DNA of 64,000 nt, from positions 11,802,566 to 11,866,565 of the forward strand of contig NC_073308.1 of assembly GCF_027595985.1 (NCBI RefSeq). Direction: 5' to 3'. Both the position numbers and the translations under genes were made by a program. A model generated the notes under the pieces. The model was not told where the DNA came from and did no database searches. It saw nothing but the letters and a program-made list of their open reading frames with translations. Positions 54,779-64,000 of the stretch are shown here, in pieces. This stretch comes from Sorex araneus (taxonomy: Eukaryota; Chordata; Mammalia; Eulipotyphla; Soricidae). The first letter of the stretch is position 1, and each line of letters starts with the position of its first letter.

Positions 54779-54960
54779 TGGGCTGGAGCGATAGCACAGC
54801 GGGTAGGGTGTTTGCCTTGCACGCGGCCGACCCGGGTTTGGGTTCAATTCCTCCGCCCCTCTTCCAAGAGTCTCACAATGGAGTCTCACAATGGAGACAT
54901 TACTGGTGCACACTCCAGCAAATTGATGAGCAATGGGATGACAGTGATACAGGGATACAG
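54779..54960 (+). mobile_element. tRNA-derived SINE, long-tail type, internally deleted
   Basis: gggctggagcgatagcacag head and perfect-looking cttgcacgcggccgacccgg. It jumps to agtctcacaatggagacatt; the middle of the tail is missing and a short phrase is doubled. Confidence 0.92.
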
Positions 54961-56775
54961 TGATGTAGAAGCTAAACAATCCTGCTGACAAGCAGTCCTG
55001 CGTGGACGGGAATATTTCATTCCTTTCTGTCCCACACAGTAGCCAGCTCTCACCTCTGGGGGTTGAGACACTAGCATGCTGCAGATGGGACCGAGGGCCC
55101 AAATCTTTCTTATTCCTTCAATGTGGGTTCATTGACACGTAAAAATCACCTGAGTCAGCAGCCAGGGCATCAGAGCAGAGCTCCAGACAGCAGATATGAA
55201 CTGGTTTTGGATGACCCTGTCCCCTCCTCTAGTGGATACTGCATGGTGACAGGCATTTGCACCTGAGCTTTGAGCTACCTCTCATGCCCCAACTTTCTTG
55301 GTTGAACTGTTGAACTGACCAAAATGAGAAAGGAAATCTGAAGTTCTCAGCAAGGGTTAGAACTTCCCCGGGACACTGATGAAGGCTTGGAGCCACCCCC
55401 CACTCCCCCACCCCAGGGCTTCTCTCTCCCGCAGCAGCCCTCACTGTGGCTAGAGCAGCACTGGCTGGGGCCCAGCCTCCTCTCAAACCTTCCCCTCTTG
55501 GGGAACTCGCAAACACTCACCTGTGCTCCCTGTCAGTCTCGGCAGAGGGTAAGGACTATGGGCTCCCGGGCTGAGAGGTGGACCACACACAGTACAGCCC
55601 AGGGCCTGCCTCTGCAACATCTCTGTCACCCTGATGAGGCTTCAGTGGGGAAATCCTCCAGCAGGTACCTGCACTCCTGAGCCCAGTTGAAATCTGCATT
55701 TCTGATGTTTGTGCTCACCAGCGTCTCGGGGGTCCCTGTCTCCCCATCCACTGCCAGGTCTTGTGGCTGGAGGGGAACATCATGATGTTGTCAGTAGTCT
55801 GTGGTCTCGTTCTCCCCTTAAACCAGACACCTTTGTTCCTCCTCTTCCTCTTGGCCTACAGTTTGGCATCCTAGAGGAGGAGAAATGGGCTTGGGCAAGT
55901 GTTTCTTCCTCCAGCACAGGATGCACCATCACAGACCAAGAGGCCGAGGCCTGGGGTGCTCAGCAGTAGACGCCCACCTGACCGGCTGAGGACCCCTCCC
56001 GTTGACTCTCCAGCACTGCCCTTGGGTGGGACCCAGAATCATAGTAGCACCATGAGGGGAAATAAATATTAGTGGAGGGGCCTCTCAAGTGATGTTTAGG
56101 GAGCTCAGGGGCCCTCCCTGGAACTCTCCGTCAACCGAGTGATTCATCTGAAGGTTAGGCCCAAGGATGTGGTGCTACCAGAGGTTGGGGGCCAGTAATG
56201 CTAGTGAGGCCACACTATACTTGGGTCAAGTCAGGGTCAGGCACTTCAAGGCATGAGCCTTAACCCCTGTGCTGTCTTTCTGGTTTTAAATCGGTTTATA
56301 AAAATAAAAAGGAAGAAAGCAAAATAGTGTAATGAGTTTTACCACCCAGATTTGTTCCTACTGGGTTTCCACAGGTTTTCCTCCTGCCTTCTGGCATATA
56401 GTACTTAATTCAGCTCCCAGAGGCCCTCATTGATATGCTTCCTGCTCCTCTCCCCCCATATCGTCCCATCTCATCCCCGAGAATCATCTACCTGGAAAGT
56501 TCCAGTTGTTTCTGACCTTTTCTCTCCACATCCTCCACACCTCGACTCACCTGCATGGCTCCCAGCACAGCATCATCATCACACATTTGTCGTCAAGTAT
56601 TAGGCACACGTGGGACCCTAATTGCAGGACTGATGATATCACACCTGTCTCAGGACAGCCCTGTGATGCGTATGACATTTACAAATGATGAGAAGGATTC
56701 AGGTTCATGAGTGGATTTTCTTGCTCTTAATTAATGTTTTTAAATATATGTATTTAATTCATTATGGTAATTTAT
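54961..56775. other. Intergenic, one possible exon
   Basis: A single splice-bounded open segment on the minus strand near 55767-55670 is discussed in the findings. Otherwise nothing recognised. Confidence 0.45.
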
Positions 56776-56935
56776 CTTTATTAAGACATCATGATTTACA
56801 ACATTGTTCATAATAGAGTTGTTTCAGGCATACAATACCTAAGAACAACCCCACCACCATTGTGACTTTCCCTCCACCAGTGTCCCCAGGTTCCCTTCTA
56901 CCCATCAGCCTGCACCCCTGTCAGGCACAGAGAAA
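56775..56935 (-). mobile_element. L1-like 3' end fragment, antisense
   Basis: catcatgatttacaacattg, then ttcaggcatacaatacctaa and tccctccaccagtgtcccca; same series as 37990-38130. Confidence 0.65.
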
Positions 56936-58430
56936 ATTTGTTTCACATTGTTTGCTCCCACAAAACTTGAAAGAATGGTAAATGGAACTATCAGAAAATA
57001 GGTCGATTTGTGGTGGTTGAGTGCTATACATTTTTAACCTATGTAGAGAAATTGAAAACATTTAACACAATATAAAGCCTATTCTCATTTACATAAATAA
57101 GTTTCCAACTCTGGAATCTAAAATATATTGCATTAGATTTTAATATGTACTTGGACCTCATTTGTATTTATCTTATCTTCACTGCCATTAATAAAACATT
57201 CTAAATTATGTTGTTTTAGAGTTTAAAATAAACTCAAAAGTTTGAAATAGGTAAAACCTAAAACATAAATTTAGTAAAAGTGAAGAGAATTAAGAAAATT
57301 TAAAGGAAAAATTCTGAATAGGCATTTCTACTATCTTGTTTTATACTAAGAAAGAGAAGATTGATTTTATATTAGAAAATATTATGTTACAGATTTTAAG
57401 TGTCTGTATCCATAACTAAATGATTGTAATGAAAAATCACATTGGATGCAAAAAAAACCTGATCAAACATAGAACTTTCAGTGTATGTGAGATGTTAATT
57501 CGTCACTAAAAATGTTTAAAACATCCCTTAGGAAGCTAGGAATAAACGTACCTTTCTTAATCTAGTAGAGGGCAACCATCAGCATTTTGAATGAGTGTCA
57601 CACTCAAAGTTGCAAAACACAAGGGAAATTTTTCCTGTCCTTTACAGAAGCTCTTCTAATGCTTCTTGAATAACTGGTTTCAACACTCTGAATTCCCTCC
57701 ATCTGCGGGAAATCAAATGGGTCGCTTGACTTTCCACCACCACCCTCCCCCCACCACACACACACCCCATTCTTGCCTGCATTCTGGCGCAACTGTGAGC
57801 TGTCCACCCTGGGCCCCCTTTGAATTGCCAAAGGGTGTTGAACCATCTCTGGTCTGCCTGTCCTGGAACAATCTGCTGTCAAATCACTTGGCAATGAAGT
57901 AGGCTGAGGGGGGCTGTGATGAGCAGAAGCAGCTGCCCGAGGAAAGTGCAGCGCAGGGACCTGCCCCTGGGACAGCATCCTTCCTGTTCTCAGAGTGTCA
58001 CAGGGGGCTCGAGCAGCACTCAGGCCTTTCCGGTGCCCACGCTAGCATGTCTGTGCCCACCTAACGTCCCACCGCTCTGCTCACCCTCTCAGGCACTCGA
58101 GACATTCTCCTCACTGACCACAGCCCAGGCCATCTGCAGCACCGCTCACTCTCCCTGCTCAGAAGGCTCCTGTGCATCCTCGTTTGACGCACCTTTATGG
58201 CCCCTTCCAACCTCTGGCATGAGCCACCCATCTTCCTGAGTCTGTCTCCACGTCCGGCTTCTCCAGTGGGAACAAGTGGCGAAACGCTTTGGAAACTTGG
58301 CAAACAGGACAGGCCTGCACTCCAGTCCCTGACTTAGTGAGTCTGGGGAGATCCAGGAACCTCAATTAGACACAAAGTCAAGACAATTCTGAAGCCAGGC
58401 CCAAAGAGAGTTGCCTATAAAAGTTCTGTA
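56936..58430. other. Intergenic, no gene seen
   Basis: AT-rich to 57600, then GC-richer. No recognisable coding sequence. Confidence 0.5.
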
Positions 58431-58433
58431 TGG

Positions 58434-58585
58434 GGAACCAGGGAGACTGTATAGGGGTTAAGACATATGCCTTGTATTTTCTGACCCCAGCTCAATCCCA
58501 ATGGCACTCCCATGGCACCCCCACTCCAAGTATTGCTAAGTGAAGCTCTGGAGGCCCCCCAAACACCACTGAATGTGACCTTAGA
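58434..58585 (+). mobile_element. SINE, sense, diverged
   Basis: aaccagggagactgtatagg head, ccccagctcaatcccaatgg, then aaacaccactgaatgtgacc. Confidence 0.65.
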
Positions 58586-58865
58586 GGCATCTGAAAATCA
58601 CTGGAGTTGCGCTGATGTTTCATGGCACCTCAGGTAGTAAGCAGCACTGCATCCTCATTCAACCAGAAGCCAGGTGAGTCAAGTTAGTACAGAGTCTGGT
58701 GTTTCATTCCAAAGCTGTGTGAGTGACCACCTATGTCTATCAGTCCTAGGACTGCAGAAATGGGGGCTCAATGAGACTGAGCGATCCAACTGTGTTCTTG
58801 AGCATGGTAATACAATCTTAAATATGAGTAATAAAGTGAACTTTACCGTCAAAGTATCTGCAATA

Positions 58866-59645
58866 GGTTTTTTGTTTTGTTTTGTTCTGTTGTTTATTTC
58901 ATTTATTGAATCACCATAAGATACCGTTACAAAGCTTACGTGTTTGAGTTTCGATCATACAATGATGAAATACCCATCCCTCCACCATTACACATTTTCC
59001 ACCACCAAAATCCCCAGTATTCTGCCCTTGCCCCAGCCCACCACTTTCCCTGCCTATGTGACAGACAATCTCTTTCTCTGCTTTGATTACATTTAATATT
59101 TAGATACCAGTCCCACATTATTATTTGGAATTTTCCCAACACCACTCAAACCTGCCGAAAAAGCAATGCTAGACAATTTGTTTTATATTGCTTATTATGA
59201 ATAGCATATAATATCAAGCAGCTTCTCTCCTGGAATTCTAAACTTTTAATATGTAGGTTCTGGAGAGATCTATGCAGGGAGCTGCTCAGTTCTGGGGTTC
59301 ATTTGTATGTCTCTGGATCATGGTCATTTAGGTGCTTAATAAGTAGCTGGGGGCATTTTGTGGGTGTCATCTCAGAGTCCCATCAGGGCAGTGGGAAGGA
59401 GAGGGACCAGCTCCTCCCCTGTCCTGTGAGGCGTGGCGTTTGCTGCTACTGCTCTCACATACCTGGGCTTTTTGTTGAGTTCTGGAAGATGGCGGCTGCT
59501 GGATTTTCTAGGGGGCAGGCGGAGGGACAGCACTTGCTCCCATCTGGAGTAGCCCGGTGAAAGTGGCCTATTACAAAATCTGGAAGCATCTCTGCAGCTA
59601 GCTGCTCAGTTGCGAGATTCGTTTGAGTGTCTCTAGTATCTGCAG
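58866..59645 (-). mobile_element. Monomer-headed, L1-tailed retroposon, minus strand
   Basis: T-rich left end (gttttttgttttgttttgtt) is the A tail. The L1-like 3' end spans 58900-59135. At the 5' side two monomer starts lie 318 bp apart (59261 and 59579, ctggagagatctatgcaggg and ctggaagcatctctgcagct), with an atggcggctgct motif at 59491. No ORF. Confidence 0.72.
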
Positions 59646-59854
59646 TAGTTAGAAAATTATAGGACTAGTATGTAACAGCAGACTGCCCATTTAGATAGAT
59701 GGTTTTCTAAGTAAATATAGAATTCAGAGAGCCAATGAATACAACGAAAGGATTGCAAGTATCAACCATAGTCTCAGAAGAGCAACTTGACCATCAGACA
59801 ACTTCAAAGTAAGTCAATGAATGACAAATATTGGTAACGGTGACTGTTTTGTGT

Positions 59855-59995
59855 CATTTCTTTGTGACACACCAGGCACACTGGGGGATTACTCCTGGCT
59901 CAGGGCTCAGGAACCACATTGCATATGGAGAGCCAGGGATCAAACTTATTATGGGCTTGTGAAAGCAAAGTGTCTTAGCTGCTTTGTGTCTTTTC
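59855..59995 (-). mobile_element. SINE, antisense, diverged
   Basis: tttgtgacacaccaggcaca through gtgtcttagctgctttg. Confidence 0.7.
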
Positions 59996-60128
59996 TTAGT
60001 GTCTTAACCTTGCTTCAGGCCCTGATTGAAGCACACTTAAAGAATATGAAATGAAAATAATATTGCACTGGACTCTGTAGAGAAACTTGGCAGGCCAAGA
60101 GAACAAAAGGATGCATAAAGCAAAAGGT

Positions 60129-60300
60129 GTTGCTGCTGGAGTGATAGCACAGCTGTAGGGCGTTTGTCTTGCATGCGGCCAACCGGGTTCGGTTCTCAGC
60201 ATCCCAGTTGGTCCCCTGAGCCCCGCCAGGAGTAATTCCTCAGTGGAGAGCCAGGAGTAATCCTTGTGCATCACCAGGTGTGACCGCAAAAAGAAAAAAA
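60129..60300 (+). mobile_element. tRNA-derived SINE, short-tail type, sense, complete
   Basis: ctgctggagtgatagcacag head, aaccgggttcggttctcagc B-box, gtgcatcaccaggtgtgacc tail and A run. Confidence 0.93.
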
Positions 60301-60875
60301 AAAAGAGGCATAAACTGATCACACAATGGGGTGCCCGAGAGCATTTTCAAGAGAAGCAGGTGGTCTCTTGCTCTCTCCCTCCCGCCACATCTCCAAATTT
60401 CTCTCAGAAAATCCACTTTGCCTCAGAGAGGGGGCAAAGCACAACGTCCGTCGGGGCCAACGGGTCCGTCTGTGGGCCCAGCTGAGCACTGTGCGGGGAG
60501 GGCCAGCGCTCCCGGGGCGTCACTGCAGGGACAGCGGGTCTGGAGAGGCGGTGAGCGGGACTCAGAGCCCAGGGAAAGCGAGCAGGCATTGGCGTCAGGC
60601 GCACCAGGCAGGACCTCAGTCTGTGGAGGCTGAGGGGATGCGCCACTCTGACCATGTGGAGGAGCGGGCAGGGCTAAAGGGTCTGGAGCCCTCCCCGAGA
60701 AAATAAGGGACCAAACCACAGGAGGAGGTCGGCCCAAAACAGCAGCCCCTCAGTCACAGCCGCCCCACCCCCACCCCCAGGCACAGGCCTGTGAGGGGGT
60801 TCCGGCGAAGGAGCCCCCTCCCCTGAAAAGCATGAAAGCGCCCAGAAGTGGGCCACAGCCTGAGGCCCTGCTGGA
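60301..60875. other. GC-rich, CpG-containing stretch, no gene seen
   Basis: Several CpGs (60440-60560) but no recognisable exon. Confidence 0.45.
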
Positions 60876-60876
60876 A

Positions 60877-61450
60877 GGGAGGCCACACCCCCAGGCGTTA
60901 CACAGGCGAGGCCACACCCCCAGGCGTTACACAGGCCAGGCCAAACCCCCAGGCATTATACACGGAGGCCAAAACCAAGGCATTACACAGGTGAGGCCAA
61001 AACCTAGGTGTTACACAGGCGAGGCCACACACACATGTAGGTTTTACACAGGTGAGTGCACACCCCCAGTAGTTACACAGGTGAGTCCACTCCCCCAGGC
61101 CTTACACAGGTGAGGCCACACCCCCAGGCCTTACACAGGTGAGGCCACACCCCTAGGCAACAGGCAAGTGAGGCCACACCCCAAAGCTGCAGGCAAGAGA
61201 GGCCACACCCCCAGGCATTGCACAGGTAAGGCCACACACCTAGGCAACAGGCAAGAGAAACCAAATCCCCCTTTGACAGAGAAGTGAGGCCACACCCCCA
61301 AGCCACAGGCAAGTGAGGTCACACCCCAGGCATTACACAGGCGAGGCCACACCCCTACATCACACAAATGAGGACACCCTGCCAGTTGTCACACAGTCCA
61401 GCCTACCCACTCAGCAGTCACACAGGGGAGGCCACACCCCCAGGCAACTG
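60877..61450 (+). repeat. Minisatellite, ~29-bp unit
   Basis: About 570 bp of ggccacacccccaggcgtta plus cacaggcga units, with variants (gcaacaggcaagtga, attacacaggtga). Some units are shortened or extended. Confidence 0.95.
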
Positions 61451-61550
61451 GAATGGGAGGCTACAGCCCTCAGTCCTCAAGAGTACAGGTAAGTGGAAGA
61501 GAGCAGCTTCTGCATACAAATTGTCTGAATGGGGAAAAAAGAAAAAGAAG

Positions 61551-61718
61551 AAGCCATAGAGACAGTATAGAGAGTAGGGTGATTGCCTCATTCAGGGACG
61601 ACCCAGGTTCAGACTCCAGTACCCCAAGCAACACCAGGAGTCAGGCATCATCAGCTCTGAGCATCATCAACTCTGAGCATCATCAGCTCTGAGCACAGCC
61701 GGGTGTGAAAAAAAAGTT
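61551..61718 (+). mobile_element. SINE with internal triplication
   Basis: SINE-like head (gagacagtatagagagtagg) and tail; inside the tail agctctgagcatcatca is repeated about three times in tandem. Confidence 0.8.
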
Positions 61719-62109
61719 TGCTCTTTCTTCGTTTCCCTGACACTGCATATTGTCCCCCACCAGGGGGAAAAAGGAGCAAGACCTAGTGATCTGCTGGAAG
61801 CAGGAAAGAGTGACGAAGCATGCCTTCCTTGTGTTTAAGGAAGTGTGCGTCCATGTGAGCCTAGTAGGCAGCTTGACCAGGACCTTGACAAAGAATCTTG
61901 GCCACGGGGATGTGATGCCACAAACAGGTCAACCTGTAGCTGCAGGGCGAGAGCATCAGCAGCCTGATGGTGCCTTCAGGCTTCCTGACACCTCACAATT
62001 GCTTCTGTGCCTTTGGGCAGACCCCAACACCTTGGGACCAAGTTTCTGAAGAAATTAAATCGCCAAAAGTTAGGTATGTGAGAGCCATGCCCACAAACCA
62101 CGTCTGGCT

Positions 62110-63225
62110 CCGCTAGACAAGCTCATTTATTGACCGTATTTCAGAGACCCATAGATAAATCTCCAAAGAGATCAATAGCCAGAGACACAGCAGGGATTCC
62201 CGGAAGACACCACAGAACTGGAGATCACTCTGGGCCCTACACCGAGCCAATTTCACTGGTGCACCCAAAATAGAGCAGGTGCAATCTCCCCACCTACTCC
62301 AAATGGAATCTTGGCAACCAAGAGCTTCCACAAGCAAGGCCCAGTATGGTGGTCCCAGGACTACCAGGTCTCCATGCCACATGATGGCAGAGGTGCTGGT
62401 GTCCCTCCCTGGCTCCACTCCTGCTTGTTGCCCACAATGTGCCTCAGGGTGCCACTTTAGCGCAACAACAACCCTGGTTCAGAGACACAGGAATGAGTTC
62501 CAAACAACTCTAAAAAACTGGAGATCTCTCCAGGCCCCAAACTGAGCCAATTTCACTGGAGCATCCCAGATGGAGCAGGTACTGTGTGCCCACCTACTCC
62601 AAATGGAATTCTGGCAACCAAGAGCTTCCACAAGCAAGACCCAGGTATGCGGGTTCCAGGACTAAATATCCATGCTGCATGGCGGCAGAGGTTGTTCCTC
62701 CCCGACTCCCCGACTTCTTATTGGCCTGGGTGTTACACCCAAAATGTGGCTCCTGGTGCCACCTTAGCGCAGAAACAGTCCTGGTACAGAGACGCCCAAC
62801 TGAATCCCCAAATGAATTAATGCCCTCCGGAAACGTCTTTGAACCCAACCATTTCAATCTAGGATTCTAGAAGCGAGTGGCCGCAGCACCCAAGATTTTC
62901 AAAATGAGCAATAGACAATAAATGATGTAGCATCTGCCCCTGGCAGGCAGGCTTGAATGGTGGTGGGAAAATTTGAGCAAAACATAATGCCCAAAAGTAG
63001 AGAGAGAGTATTGGGGAAACTGTCTGCCATGGAGGCAGGGTGAGGACTGGTGGTGGAAAGTAGCACTGGTGGAGGGATGGGTGTTCTGTCATTGCCTGAG
63101 TCTCGAACATGAAAGTTTTGTAACTGTGTCTCAGGGTGATTAAAAACAAGTAATGTGGAGTTCATGCCCAATTCAATCAGCTTAGTCAATGGCTGAATAA
63201 AAAGCAGTACTCCTACATTAAAAAA
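62110..63225 (+). mobile_element. Monomer-headed, L1-tailed retroposon, plus strand
   Basis: Two tandem monomers of about 305 bp (about 62209-62513 and 62514-62820), each with ctggagatc, gagccaatttcactgg, ctactccaaatggaat and atggcagagg or atggcggcag. A short unique part follows, then the L1-like 3' end (62940-63140), the extra module gagttcatgcccaattcaat, and an A run at about 63218. No ORF. Confidence 0.78.
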
Positions 63226-63399
63226 AAATCTTGGCGAGAAAGATACTTTGATACTTTTTACATGGGCGTGAAAAAGGCAACTCATGACACCCCAGATTAT
63301 GCACATATGCAAGAGAAGATGAAATTCTTGTCATCAAAAGATGACAAAATTTTGTCAACTTATGTATAACTTATAAATTAACTCTTTCCCAAATCCACC

Positions 63400-63578
63400 C
63401 TCTTGGAGAGCCCGGCAAGCTACCAACAGTATACAGCCTGCATGGCAGAGCCTGGCAAGCTACCCGTGGCGTATTCGATATGCCAAAAACAGTAACAACA
63501 ACTCTCAGAATGGAAACTTTACTGGTGCCAGCTCGAGCAAATCGATGAACAACAAGATGACAGTGACTTGTGACTTGT
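63400..63578 (+). mobile_element. SINE, long-tail type, 3' part
   Basis: tggagagcccggcaagctac through caacaagatgacagtgactt; the tRNA head is missing. Confidence 0.9.
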
Positions 63579-64000
63579 GTGTTTCCCAAAACTGTTTAGA
63601 GTACTCAGGGCCACTGTATACGGATACAGACTCTAGTGAGTGGATCATTAAATACTGAAGTTCCCTATGTAAAATGATCACCGATTTTTCCACTGTTAAA
63701 TCCATGACGCATTGTGTGCCCACACCAGCACAGTCAGGCGTGGCCCTAGTGTCCCCAAACATCACTAGGCTTGAGCAGCATTCAATTCACGTTCCCAACA
63801 AGCTCTAAACTTTCCAACCAGATGGACAAACGTCACTGGGAGTAGCCACCAGTTTCCCAAGCATTGCCCAGAACACGAATGGGAGAAGGGTAGGGGGAAA
63901 CTTTGGCCAATGATTGCTGGTGGTGGAATCAAACGGGCCCATTCAGGCTGAAGGTACACAGGAATATTGCCAGCAGCTGCACTCACAAGAGGCTAAAGGC
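63579..64000. other. Intergenic, no gene seen
   Basis: A short SINE-tail-like stretch may remain, but nothing else is recognised up to the window end. Confidence 0.45.

Noticed and set aside
54779-54850. A functional tRNA gene
   Set aside because: Box A/B-like motifs belong to the SINE head; no tRNA cloverleaf or intact anticodon arm, and the same head recurs over twenty times.
60404-60737. CpG-rich stretch as a possible promoter island
   Set aside because: Too short, no exon or TSS-like signal seen, and followed by a minisatellite.

Overview
This is a mammalian nuclear window, almost certainly from a shrew (Soricidae, probably Sorex). I infer this from more than twenty copies of a tRNA-derived SINE whose head carries Pol III A-box and B-box-like motifs, in two tail versions. 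I associate that SINE with shrew genomes, but this is recognition from memory and not a database match. The sequence is GC-rich with dense genes on the left (1-17 kb), AT-rich and full of repeats in the middle (19-33 kb), and patchy and subtelomere-like on the right.

Layout. (1) 2.27-17.12 kb, plus strand: a complete MYO1G gene (unconventional myosin-Ig, a haematopoietic class I myosin). It has 22 coding exons with consistent splice phases, about 1014 codons, and a poly(A) signal just after the stop. Several introns hold minisatellites, and two of these arrays are built from the adjacent exon-donor sequence. (2) 17.2-19.7 kb: intergenic sequence with no recognised gene. (3) 19.7-26 kb: a decayed LINE-1 on the minus strand next to an older plus-strand L1 piece. 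Its ORF1 is split by a second retroelement that has target-site duplications. (4) 26-33 kb: AT-rich sequence with SINEs, purine-rich low-complexity tracts, and a 117-137 bp direct repeat at a 388 bp spacing. (5) 33.34-33.93 kb: an immunoglobulin heavy-chain V segment with octamer, split leader, V exon and an intact-looking 23-bp-spacer recombination signal. It is a pseudogene through loss of the start codon, frameshifts and a stop. (6) 38.16-39.4 kb: a degenerate interstitial telomeric (CCCTAA) block with satellite-like flanks. (7) 42.8-49.3 kb, minus strand: a divergent RalGDS/RGL4-like Ral guanine-nucleotide exchange factor gene in 11-12 exons whose phases join, with a solo retroviral LTR in one intron. 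(8) 50-64 kb: repeats and intergenic sequence, including non-coding retroposons with tandem ~305-320 bp 'monomer' heads joined to an L1-like 3' end.

The genes do not form a pathway. MYO1G and the Ig V segment are both immune-related, but nothing shows a functional link. The VH relic, the telomeric block and the multicopy-type RalGDS-like gene together suggest a subtelomeric or rearranged chromosome segment joined to the MYO1G region. Confirmed novelty is limited. The points most worth checking are the monomer-headed retroposon family, the VH orphon beside telomeric DNA, and the minisatellites that duplicate splice donors.
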